A stretch of 31,644 bases of DNA. Origin: Clostridiaceae bacterium. Lineage in GTDB: Bacteria > Bacillota > Clostridia > Peptostreptococcales > Peptostreptococcaceae. This document shows, piece after piece, positions 24,067-31,644 of this stretch (the stretch's first letter is position 1; each line of letters begins with the position of its first letter). The DNA is taken from contig CABIVQ010000040.1 of NCBI GenBank assembly GCA_902362365.1, positions 1-31,644 on the forward strand. The letters run 5' to 3'. A program made the position numbers and the translations under genes. The notes under the pieces were generated by a model, which was not told the DNA's origin, did no database searches, and saw only the letters and a list, made by a program, of their open reading frames with translations.

Positions 24067-24721
24067 GTGTATAACCTATCCCTTTAACAGTTTTTATATA
24101 TGGTAATTCTATTTTTTTTCTTATATTTTTGATGTGCGCATCTACTATTCTAGTATCTCCATAATAATCATAGCCCCATATACTATCCAAAAGGCTTTCT
24201 CTTGTTATAACTTGAGGATATTTTTCAATCAAATTTTTTAATATATTGAATTCTTTTAATGTTAATTCAACAATATTTCCATCTACATTTACAGTATATG
24301 TATTTAAATCTAATCTTAATTTCCCAAAACCTAAATAATCATTGCTTTCTGCTGTAGTATTACTTCTCCTTAGTACCGCTTCAACTCTTTTTATTAATAA
24401 ATTAAAAGAAAAAGGCTTTGTTATGTAGTCATCACATTCTAATTCAAACCCTTTAACTTCGTCATTTTCTTGATTTAATGCTGTTAAAAATATTATAGGT
24501 ACACTGGACGTCTTTCTTATCATCTTACATGCAGAGTATCCATCTAAATTAGGCATCATTATATCTAAAATTATTAAATCATAATTATTCTTCTTAAAAA
24601 GCTTTATTCCCTCTAGACCATCACTTGCATAGTCTACATTATAATCCTCAGCTCTTAAAAACTCGACGATAAGCTCTTGTATATTTGCATCATCTTCAAC
24701 AACTAATATGGATTTACTCAT
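24047..24721 (-). CDS. OmpR-family response regulator
   Basis: A 224-residue regulator. The receiver domain spans about 1-118, with the acidic pocket Glu9-Asp10-Asp11, the phospho-acceptor Asp53 (LIILDIMMPNLDG), Thr82 in FLTA and Lys104 in ITKPF. The winged-helix DNA-binding domain (about 128-222) shows LTLKEFNILKNLIEKYPQVI and the C-terminal wing RKKIELPYIKTVKGIGYTLE. It is the first gene of the operon with the kinase. The start is supported by a strong AGGAGGTG. The targets are unknown, though the adjacent copper ATPase on the same strand, with its own promoter and terminator, and the split permease are candidates. Confidence 0.93.
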   Translation of the reverse strand: MSKSILVVEDDANIQELIVEFLRAEDYNVDYASDGLEGIKLFKKNNYDLIILDIMMPNLDGYSACKMIRKTSSVPIIFLTALNQENDEVKGFELECDDYITKPFSFNLLIKRVEAVLRRSNTTAESNDYLGFGKLRLDLNTYTVNVDGNIVELTLKEFNILKNLIEKYPQVITRESLLDSIWGYDYYGDTRIVDAHIKNIRKKIELPYIKTVKGIGYTLEKDIG

Positions 24722-24803
24722 CTTTGCACCTCCTAGTTTAATTATATATATATTCTACATTACATATATGAATTTTACATGAAATTTTATTCTATAATAA
24801 GAT

Positions 24804-24849
24804 AAAACACGTTGTGATAAATAATAGCATACTTATCATAACGTGTTTT
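24804..24849 (-). terminator. Terminator of the copper ATPase gene
   Basis: A 17-bp stem with one G-T pair (24804-24820 with 24833-24849), 12 bp past the copA stop codon. It separates copA from the two-component operon. Confidence 0.8.
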
Positions 24850-24860
24850 CCTAAGTTATA

Positions 24861-27350
24861 TTAGTCTAATTTAAATTTCTTAAGTCTTAGTGCATTTGTA
24901 ACTACTGATACAGAGCTTAGACTCATCGCTGCAGCTGCTATCATTGGATTTAAAAGAGGTCCTCCAAATATATATAAAAGTCCGGCTGCTACTGGTATTC
25001 CTATTGTATTATATCCAAATGCCCAGAATAAGTTTTGTTTAATATTCTTAATTGTTGCATTACTTAATTTTATAGCATTAGGTACATCCATTAAATCACT
25101 TCTCATTAAGACTATATCTGCAGATTCCATAGCTACATCAGTACCACTACCTATAGCAATACCTATATCTGCCTTTGCTAATGCCGGGGCATCGTTAATT
25201 CCATCTCCTACCATTGCAACAAAATTACCTTTTTCTTGTAGTTTTTTTACTTCTTGAGATTTATCTTCTGGCAATACTTCTGCAAGAACTATATCTATCC
25301 CTACTTGTGATGCAATTGCACTTGCAGTTTTTTTATTATCACCAGTAACCATAGCTACCTTTATACCCATTTCATGTAATGTTTCTATAGCCTTTTTACT
25401 ACTTTCCTTTACAACATCTGCTACTGCTATTATACCACCTATATTATTATCTATCGAAATATACATAGGTGTTTTTCCTTCTCTTGCTAATTCATCAGAT
25501 TTATTTTCTAAGTTTAGTAAACTTATATTTCTTTCATTCATAAGTTTTCTATTACCTAATAATATTTTTTTATTATCAATTATAACTTCTATACCATGAC
25601 CAGGTATAGCTTTAAAGTTTTCTAAATTTTTAAAGTTAATATCTTTTTCCATACCGTATCTTACTATAGCTTCTCCAAGAGGATGTTCAGAATTTTTTTC
25701 TGCACTTGTAGCTATTTCTAATAAATATCCTTCTTCAATACCTTCACTTGTTATTATATCTGTAACTTTAGGTTTACCTTCTGTTATTGTTCCAGTCTTA
25801 TCAAATATTATTGTGTTTATTTTATGTGATAGTTCTAATGCTTCTCCACCTTTTATAAGTATTCCATTTTCAGCACCCTTACCTGTTCCTACCATTATGG
25901 CTGTAGGGGTTGCAAGACCAAGTGCACAGGGACAAGCAATTACTAAAATTGATATAAATATAGTAAGTACAAAAACAATATCCTTTCCTCCAAATATCCA
26001 CCATAATAAAGCCGAAACTACTGCTATAGTCATTACTATAGGTACAAAATATCCAGATACAGTATCAGCAAGCTTTGCAATAGGTGCCTTTGTTCCTTGA
26101 GCATCTTCTACTAACTTAACTATTTGAGCAAGTGCTGTATCACTACCTACTTTTTCTGCTCTAAACTTAATACTACCATTTTTATTTATACTAGCTCCAG
26201 TGACTTTTGATCCTACATTTTTTTCAACAGGTATACTTTCTCCTGTAAGCATTGATTCATCGACCGATGTATTACCTTCTATTACTGTACCATCTACAGG
26301 TATTTTTTCTCCTGGTTTAACTAAGATTATATCTCCAACCATAACTTCATCTATTGGTGTTTCTACTTCAGTTCCATTGATTATCAAAATTGCTGTTTTG
26401 GGTTGAAGTCCCATAAGCTTTTTGATTGCTTCTGAAGTCTTTCCTTTTGATCTTGATTCAAAGTATTTTCCTAGTAATATAAGTGCTATTATTATACCCG
26501 CACTTTCATAATACAATTGATGATGATGCATTCCTGTAATTTTACCATTTGCTATTTGAATGGTTGTATATACACTATATAAAAATGCTGCACTAGTTCC
26601 TATTGCTACTAAAGTATCCATATTTGGACTTTTAGAAAATAATGACTTAAAGCCATGTATATAAAACTTATATCCTGCTCCCATTACAGGTATTACTAAT
26701 AACAATTGTATAAGTGCATAGTTTAATGTATTATTCATTGGATTTATTATTTCTGGTAATGGCCATGGTCCAAAAGGTTTTGGTATCATAGGCCCCATTG
26801 CGATATAGAATAGAGGGATAGCAAATATTGTTGCTATAATAAATTTTGTAAATAAAGTTTTCATTTCTTTTTCTTTTTTTAATTTATCTTCATCTACACT
26901 TATCTTTTTTTCTTCTCCTATTGGTTTATAACCTGCTTTTTCAATTGCAGCCTTTATCTGAGATAATTTAACTTTAGCTGGGTTATATATTACATTAGCT
27001 TTATCAGTTGCTATATTAACACTTATAGATTCTACCCCTTCAAGTTTTTTTCCTACTCTTTCCACAGCTTTTGCACAAGCTGCACATGTCATCCCCTCTA
27101 TTTTAAGTTCAATGACTTTATTTTCTTCTTCAACTTCAACTCCATATCCAGCTTTTTCAATTACACATTTTATGTCATCAAAATTTACTTTTGATCTATC
27201 ATAAACTATATTTAATTTTTCTGTAGCTATATTTACATTTTGTTCTTCTACACCATCTAACTTTTTAACTACTCTCTCTACAGCCTTTGCACAAGCCGCA
27301 CATGTCATTCCAGTTATCTTATATATTTCATTTATTTTATTGGCATCCAT
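24861..27350 (-). CDS. copA: Cu(+)-exporting P1B-type ATPase
   Basis: An 829-residue membrane pump that exports cytoplasmic Cu(+) with ATP. Two N-terminal heavy-metal-binding domains each carry GMTCAAC, with ligands Cys17/Cys20 and Cys89/Cys92. The core then shows the actuator TGES (369-372), the transmembrane ion site CPC (473-475), the phosphorylated Asp517 in DKTG, the nucleotide domain HPLGEA and the hinge [11 protein letters not shown]. The last segments carry YN and MSLSS, typical of the Cu(+) subgroup. The start is supported by AAAGGAGAATAA. A CsoR-like palindrome covers its promoter, so it should be induced by copper. No csoR or copZ gene lies in the window. It is complete and of usual length. 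Confidence 0.96.
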   Translation of the reverse strand: MDANKINEIYKITGMTCAACAKAVERVVKKLDGVEEQNVNIATEKLNIVYDRSKVNFDDIKCVIEKAGYGVEVEEENKVIELKIEGMTCAACAKAVERVGKKLEGVESISVNIATDKANVIYNPAKVKLSQIKAAIEKAGYKPIGEEKKISVDEDKLKKEKEMKTLFTKFIIATIFAIPLFYIAMGPMIPKPFGPWPLPEIINPMNNTLNYALIQLLLVIPVMGAGYKFYIHGFKSLFSKSPNMDTLVAIGTSAAFLYSVYTTIQIANGKITGMHHHQLYYESAGIIIALILLGKYFESRSKGKTSEAIKKLMGLQPKTAILIINGTEVETPIDEVMVGDIILVKPGEKIPVDGTVIEGNTSVDESMLTGESIPVEKNVGSKVTGASINKNGSIKFRAEKVGSDTALAQIVKLVEDAQGTKAPIAKLADTVSGYFVPIVMTIAVVSALLWWIFGGKDIVFVLTIFISILVIACPCALGLATPTAIMVGTGKGAENGILIKGGEALELSHKINTIIFDKTGTITEGKPKVTDIITSEGIEEGYLLEIATSAEKNSEHPLGEAIVRYGMEKDINFKNLENFKAIPGHGIEVIIDNKKILLGNRKLMNERNISLLNLENKSDELAREGKTPMYISIDNNIGGIIAVADVVKESSKKAIETLHEMGIKVAMVTGDNKKTASAIASQVGIDIVLAEVLPEDKSQEVKKLQEKGNFVAMVGDGINDAPALAKADIGIAIGSGTDVAMESADIVLMRSDLMDVPNAIKLSNATIKNIKQNLFWAFGYNTIGIPVAAGLLYIFGGPLLNPMIAAAAMSLSSVSVVTNALRLKKFKLD

Positions 27351-27382
27351 ATTTATTCTCCTTTCATTTTCTTATGATATCT

Positions 27383-27428
27383 ATATACCCTATAAGGGTA
27401 TATTAAAACATTTTATTGAAAAAATCAA
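27383..27428 (-). promoter_or_regulatory. copA promoter with CsoR-like operator
   Basis: On the minus strand a promoter has -35 TTGATT (27423-27428), a 17-bp spacer and -10 TAATAT (27400-27405). A palindrome with 9-bp arms ATATACCCT and AGGGTATAT (27383-27403, 3-base centre) overlaps the -10. The ACCC/GGGT core is typical of CsoR copper operators, so a repressor bound here would be released by Cu(+). Confidence 0.7.
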
Positions 27429-27570
27429 TTAATTTAATAATTTTAGTTTAAATTTTATCCATTCACTATTTTTCTACTCATAAATTTTTATATTATTTTA
27501 ATATATTTACATACTAAAAATGTATTTTTCTAATATAAAATATCTACATCTATAAAAACTTTATAAAAAT

Positions 27571-27613
27571 AAAACTAGCTTTAATGATGATTTAAATCAC
27601 TAAAGCTAGTTTT
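27571..27613 (-). terminator. Terminator of the 45-residue protein gene
   Basis: A 13-bp perfect stem (27571-27583 with 27601-27613) with a small inner palindrome, 12 bp past the stop of the small gene. On the minus strand it is followed by an AT-rich stretch. Confidence 0.7.
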
Positions 27614-27624
27614 ATTTTATAATT

Positions 27625-27762
27625 CTATAATTTAGATATTAATTTATCTATTAATTTCTTTTTCATATCTTGAATCAAATCTTTATTTGAATTAGTTTTT
27701 GTATTATTATTACCTTTTTTATTTGAGCCTTTTGCTGAAGTTGACTTTTTCTTTCTTCCCAT
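27625..27762 (-). CDS. Small basic protein, 45 residues
   Basis: An ATG (27760-27762) with GGAGG nine bases upstream opens a 45-codon frame. The product starts with a basic MGRKKKSTSAKGSNKK, has an Asn/Thr/Lys-rich middle, and ends in an amphipathic KKLIDKLISKL-type helix. It lies in its own unit with a terminator. The content suggests nucleic-acid or membrane-surface binding, which is not proven. I recognise no family, and the start and stop are supported by the site and terminator only. Confidence 0.65.
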   Translation of the reverse strand: MGRKKKSTSAKGSNKKGNNNTKTNSNKDLIQDMKKKLIDKLISKL

Positions 27763-27925
27763 ATCCAAACCTCCATAATAATATATTTATTACTATATAA
27801 TTATGAAATTTTGCTCCAAAAGTAGACAATTATTTTAAAAATATTATAAAAAAACTTTTTTTACTTATTTATAGTTATTTATATAAGATAAGTATCTCTT
27901 CATCAGAGTAAGCCTCTAATTCTAA

Positions 27926-28423
27926 TCACTTATCATATGGGTTACCTTTTATATTTAAAAGTTCTGCAAATGCTTGCTCTGTTTTTAGTCTACTTCTTTT
28001 TAGTTGAATAATCTTATTTTTAAAATCTAACCCAAGTAAATTTAATATCCTATATTCTATAAGCATGTGCCTATATGCATTTGATCTATAAGACTTTATT
28101 TTTGATGCGTATATTTCTATATTTTCTATTTCAAAATTACAAACTGCAATACATTCTTCTTCCATATATCTAATTTTAAAATTTTCATATTTAGAAAAGT
28201 TATTCTCCAATATTTCCATAAACTTCACAAAATCATTTACCTCACATACGATGTCAAGATCACTTTTGTTTATATCAATATCTATAGGTATTGTTCCTGC
28301 TAATATTGGATTATATTTTTCTAATGTGTTAAATACTTTATAATCATTTAAGATTTCATGACTCTTTCTTTGTTTGTTATTTCCATACTTTAAATATTCT
28401 TTGTCTAAGAACTTATCGATCAT
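27926..28423 (-). CDS. DUF4269 protein, nucleotidyltransferase-like fold
   Basis: A 165-residue protein that matches the DUF4269 family by its blocks: LEKYNPILAGTIPIDIDINKS, SDLDIVCEV (54-62), AYRHMLIEYRILNLLGLDF, and the C-terminal KTEQAFAELLNIKGNPYDK. The GT (43-44) and SDLD (54-57) resemble the GS-x(n)-DxD pattern of nucleotidyltransferases, so it may transfer nucleotides to a small molecule, RNA or protein. The real activity is unknown. The start is supported by AGAGGAT upstream. It stands alone between the 45-residue gene and the M16 protease, with no antitoxin-like partner beside it. It has no signal peptide or membrane segment. A weak hairpin with 7-bp arms (27887-27893, 27928-27934) overlaps its end. 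Confidence 0.75.
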   Translation of the reverse strand: MIDKFLDKEYLKYGNNKQRKSHEILNDYKVFNTLEKYNPILAGTIPIDIDINKSDLDIVCEVNDFVKFMEILENNFSKYENFKIRYMEEECIAVCNFEIENIEIYASKIKSYRSNAYRHMLIEYRILNLLGLDFKNKIIQLKRSRLKTEQAFAELLNIKGNPYDK

Positions 28424-28452
28424 CTATCATATCCTCTCTTTTATTTACAAAT

Positions 28453-28499
28453 AAAAATACCTCAAAATATTATAATACTCTTTATTTTGAGGTATTTTT
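28453..28499. terminator. Terminator of the M16C protease gene
   Basis: A perfect 17-bp stem (28453-28469 with 28483-28499) with A and T runs, 15 bp past the protease stop codon. It can work on both strands. Confidence 0.85.
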
Positions 28500-28514
28500 A
28501 TTATTAGTTTATCA

Positions 28515-31442
28515 TTATTTTAATACATTAATTAAATTTTTAAATATATCTTTATTTTCTTTAATCTCTTTTTCATTTCCAACTACTGCTAAGTAATCTT
28601 GACTCATGGTATTTCTTACTACTTCTGCATATCCTTTAATATCTTCTACCTTAGTATTTAATACCTCAACTCTTTCTTTTTCTCTATCTTCCTTAGTTAT
28701 ATTTCTTATATACATAGAAACAGCCTTTATACCTTTATAATAAGGCATAAGTGGACTTTCTAAATTACTTATAGTTCCTATTATATATTTAGTCATTTCT
28801 CTATCTGAAATATCAAATTTTTCTAAGTAATCACAAGCTCCATCATAAGCATTAAGAGTATTTACTAAATTTGGATCTCTATATGATACAAATATAAAGC
28901 TACCTTCTCTACTTATATTACTCATTGCACCATAAGCTCCACCTTTTACTCTTACATTGTTCCATAAATAATCATATCCTAGTATTGTTTTTAATACCAG
29001 CATGCTACCACTATAGTCATAACCTAATTCTTTATAGTTATAACCCTTAGCTACATATTGGACATTTGCTGAAGTCATTAGCCCTTCATTTTTTTGTTCT
29101 TTAGTAAATTTATATTCATAGCTATCTAATTTATCATTACATAATACATTCGTTACTTTGTTCATATTCTCTTTTAATAATTCTAATTCTTTTACTTCAC
29201 CAGTAATAGCTATAGTTAAATTATTCTTATTAAATACTGTTTTTTGAATTTCATATAATTTTGATTTTATATTTTCAAACTCTGAATCATAATTTTTCTC
29301 TATATTTTTTAAGAACTCATAATAATCATATCCAGATATTTTTTGTAAGTAAGAAGCAACTGGTGAGAAATAAGAAGTAAGTCTACTATTTGCAACTTGA
29401 TGTCCAGCTTGCATTAAGTTCATTTCAATTCTCGAAATTAACTCTCTTATTATCTCTCTTATTCTCTTACTATCTTCGAATAATGAGTTTTTTATTATTT
29501 CTGAAAGTAAATCTAGCGATTTTCCAATCTTGTCATTCATAACTTTTATATGAGATTCTATAAATGGATAAAATTTAGTTGTATCCTTATCATTTGAGTA
29601 AACTTGATTCTTAAAGAATAAGTCTCCAGTATTTATAAGTATCTCATTAGATAATTCTTTGTAGTCATAATTTTTTGTATCTACTTTTCCTAATAAGTTT
29701 CCTATTAAGCTAAAGTAAGGTATATCTTCTTCTTTTATACATCTTCCGTAAAACATAAAGTTTAAATAAGAAATATTGCTTGTAAATACATTATAATGAA
29801 GTATTTCTATATCATCATACTTAATTTCTTCAATTTTTAAATCTTCTACATCTTTTCCTATATCATCTATCGATAACATAGGTATAGTCTCTAATACGTC
29901 TGGTGAATCAGGAGTACTTTGACGTAATATTAAACTCTTAGTTTCTTCTACAATCTCATCTAATTCTTCATTACTTAAGCTTTCTTTATAAGATTTAAGC
30001 TTTTCTTTTAATTCTACTTCTTCTTTTTCAGCTAAACCTTTCTCTGGTTTTAACACAAGTAATGATGAATGTGTGTTATTTAAAAGATATTTTTCTATAA
30101 GTCTTTCAAAATAATTGCTTGTAAGAGCCTTTTTAACATTTTCTATAGCTTTTTCATATCTAATATGCATAAGTGGATCTCCGCCATATAACCAGCTATC
30201 CATAGCATTCATATAATAAATAAGTCCTTTCGGATAACTTCCTGTATCCCCTTCTCTTAACTTGAACTCAAATGTATTTATACAACCTTCTATTAACTTC
30301 TTATCTATTCCATTTTTTACAAGGTCATTTAGAGTATCAAATACTATTTTCTTAAACTCTTCTTTTTTATCTACTTCACTGTTTTTAACTATTACACTGA
30401 ATACTGGTTGAAGTATACCATTATCAAAACTACCGAATACGTCTTTTCCTACTTCAGCATCTATTAATGCCTTTTTAAGAGGCGCTCCTTCTGTTTCTAA
30501 TAATAAATACTCAAGAATATTTAAGTCAGTATAAACTTCATCCTCAGTAGATCTACCTGTTACAAAGTTTAAAGCTAAGAAAGTTTTTTCTCTTTCTTCA
30601 TCTTCTTTTGAAATAGAGTATGAGTAGTTTACCTCTTTCATTTCACTATAAGGCTCTTGTTCTTTAATATCTGAATCTATTTCAATTTTATCAAAATTAG
30701 ATAAATAGTTATCATTTATAAACGCAAGCTCTTTATCTAAATCTCCATCTCCATATAAGAATATATAACTATTTGATGGATGATAATATTTCTTATGAGT
30801 ATCTATAAATTGTTCATATGTTAAATCTGGTATATCATGAGGATCTCCACCAGATTCATTATAATAAGTATTATCAGGGAAAAGAGTCTGCTGTATTCTT
30901 CTTAAAAGTATACCTTCTGGAGAAGAAAACGCACCCTTCATTTCATTATATACTACACCCTTATATGTTAAATCTTCATTTTTATCTTCAAGATCATAAT
31001 GCCAACCTTCTTGCATAAGAATCTCTTTAGTATTGTATATGTTTGGATAAAATACTGCATCTAAGTATACATCCATTAAGTTAAAGAAATCCTTCTCATT
31101 TTGACTTGCTACTGGATAAATAGTTTTATCTGGATATGTCATAGCATTTAAAAATGTATTTAAAGATCCTTTTACCAACTCAACAAAAGGTTCTTTAGTA
31201 GGGAACTTTCTAGAACCACATAAAACACTATGTTCTAATATGTGCATTACACCAGTACTATCACTTGGTGGTGTTTTAAATCCTATAGAAAATACTTTAT
31301 TATTGTCGTCATTTTCCATATGTAAAAGTCTTGCTCCTGTTTTTTCATGTTCAAAAATTCTAGCATTAGAATTAACTTCTTTTATATATTCTTCATCTTT
31401 TAAAATAAAACCATTATATATTTGACCTATTTTATATTCCAT
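28515..31442 (-). CDS. M16C zinc metalloprotease (presequence protease-like)
   Basis: A 975-residue protease of the M16C family, related to yeast Cym1 and human PITRM1. The inverted zinc motif HILEH is at 67-71, with His67, Glu70 (general base) and His71. The third zinc ligand is Glu167 in VYNEMKGAF. Four roofing domains with a long coiled linker (about 480-510) form a closed chamber that digests peptides of intermediate size. There is no signal peptide, so it is cytoplasmic and probably clears peptides. The length fits the family. The start is supported by ATAGGAGGTAAAA and a good promoter (31488-31516). It is a single-gene unit with its own terminator. Confidence 0.92.
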   Translation of the reverse strand: MEYKIGQIYNGFILKDEEYIKEVNSNARIFEHEKTGARLLHMENDDNNKVFSIGFKTPPSDSTGVMHILEHSVLCGSRKFPTKEPFVELVKGSLNTFLNAMTYPDKTIYPVASQNEKDFFNLMDVYLDAVFYPNIYNTKEILMQEGWHYDLEDKNEDLTYKGVVYNEMKGAFSSPEGILLRRIQQTLFPDNTYYNESGGDPHDIPDLTYEQFIDTHKKYYHPSNSYIFLYGDGDLDKELAFINDNYLSNFDKIEIDSDIKEQEPYSEMKEVNYSYSISKEDEEREKTFLALNFVTGRSTEDEVYTDLNILEYLLLETEGAPLKKALIDAEVGKDVFGSFDNGILQPVFSVIVKNSEVDKKEEFKKIVFDTLNDLVKNGIDKKLIEGCINTFEFKLREGDTGSYPKGLIYYMNAMDSWLYGGDPLMHIRYEKAIENVKKALTSNYFERLIEKYLLNNTHSSLLVLKPEKGLAEKEEVELKEKLKSYKESLSNEELDEIVEETKSLILRQSTPDSPDVLETIPMLSIDDIGKDVEDLKIEEIKYDDIEILHYNVFTSNISYLNFMFYGRCIKEEDIPYFSLIGNLLGKVDTKNYDYKELSNEILINTGDLFFKNQVYSNDKDTTKFYPFIESHIKVMNDKIGKSLDLLSEIIKNSLFEDSKRIREIIRELISRIEMNLMQAGHQVANSRLTSYFSPVASYLQKISGYDYYEFLKNIEKNYDSEFENIKSKLYEIQKTVFNKNNLTIAITGEVKELELLKENMNKVTNVLCNDKLDSYEYKFTKEQKNEGLMTSANVQYVAKGYNYKELGYDYSGSMLVLKTILGYDYLWNNVRVKGGAYGAMSNISREGSFIFVSYRDPNLVNTLNAYDGACDYLEKFDISDREMTKYIIGTISNLESPLMPYYKGIKAVSMYIRNITKEDREKERVEVLNTKVEDIKGYAEVVRNTMSQDYLAVVGNEKEIKENKDIFKNLINVLK

Positions 31443-31487
31443 TTTTACCTCCTATTTTTGTTTGTAGATATATTTTCTTATATTTAT

Positions 31488-31516
31488 ATTATAGTTATAC
31501 CCTATTTTTTGGTAAA
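31488..31516 (-). promoter_or_regulatory. SigA-type promoter of the M16C protease gene
   Basis: On the minus strand TTTACC (31511-31516), a 17-bp spacer and a perfect TATAAT (31488-31493), 46 bp before the ATG. Confidence 0.65.
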
Positions 31517-31533
31517 CCTTTAATTATTTTTTT

Positions 31534-31548
31534 ATGATAAATTATCAT
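31534..31548. promoter_or_regulatory. Palindrome ATGATAA-A-TTATCAT
   Basis: A perfect 15-bp palindrome about 20 bp upstream of the M16C -35. It resembles half of a Fur-type box (TGATAATNATTATCA) but lacks one base in each arm. The region from 31549 to the end holds no supported gene. Confidence 0.3.
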
Positions 31549-31644
31549 ATTAAGTGCAACATCTAAAAATATGTAAAAAAATAGTTCACAAGTTTATGTT
31601 CATGTTACAGTAATAATAATCACAAAACTACTTTACATGAAAGG

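Noticed and set aside
31534..31548. Fur box upstream of the M16C gene
   Set aside because: The palindrome is short of the 7-1-7 Fur consensus by one base in each arm and the gene has no iron link. It is listed only as a palindrome.
1..31644. CRISPR array, tRNA or rRNA genes, transposase or phage genes
   Set aside because: No spaced direct repeats, cloverleaf-like sequence, rRNA blocks or mobile-element proteins were found on either strand.

Overview
The window looks like a chromosomal segment of a low-GC, Gram-positive anaerobe of the class Clostridia, most likely family Peptostreptococcaceae (the Clostridioides, Paraclostridium, Romboutsia, Terrisporobacter group). The support is very AT-rich DNA, strong AGGAGG-type ribosome binding sites, short operons closed by near-perfect hairpin terminators, a clostridial-type three-subunit molybdenum hydroxylase, an LL-diaminopimelate aminotransferase-like enzyme and a U32-family tRNA hydroxylation protein. 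Genus and species cannot be fixed from the sequence alone. There is no rRNA, tRNA, phage module, IS element or CRISPR array.

Left part (1-4770): a family 3 glycoside hydrolase is transcribed divergently from an AraC-type regulator. The 147 bp between them hold two promoters and a 10-bp direct repeat that is a good candidate operator. A coiled-coil protein of unknown function follows. Then comes a 480 bp gap that hides the decayed 3' end of a cytidine deaminase gene, a pseudogene with an internal stop and a lost zinc cysteine.

Purine block (4813-11262, all minus strand): in transcription order, an NCS2 xanthine-type permease, a cation:proton antiporter, then the FAD, 2Fe-2S and molybdopterin subunits of a xanthine dehydrogenase-type enzyme. 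The three enzyme genes are tightly coupled. The permease and enzyme leaders share a PurBox-like 13-mer.

Middle (11495-20931): two unannotated small-protein genes in one operon (55 and 58 codons), an ABC-2 exporter pair, L-lactate dehydrogenase, a divergent DEAD-box RNA helicase, an LL-DAP aminotransferase-like protein, methionine aminopeptidase with a SEC-C tail-binding motif at its N terminus, and a U32 protein. Between the aminotransferase and the aminopeptidase lies the most striking non-coding structure of the window: perfect 25-bp inverted arms around a smaller hairpin (18601-18679).

Right part (21217-31644): a small amphipathic protein, an ArsP/DUF318-type permease split into two overlapping genes, an OmpR-type response regulator with its sensor kinase, a Cu(+) exporting P-type ATPase with a CsoR-like operator on its promoter, a 45-residue basic protein, a DUF4269 protein and a large M16C zinc protease. 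No wholly new multi-gene system is evident. The most novel material is the small-protein operon, the 18.6 kb inverted repeat, the shared purine element and the candidate operators.
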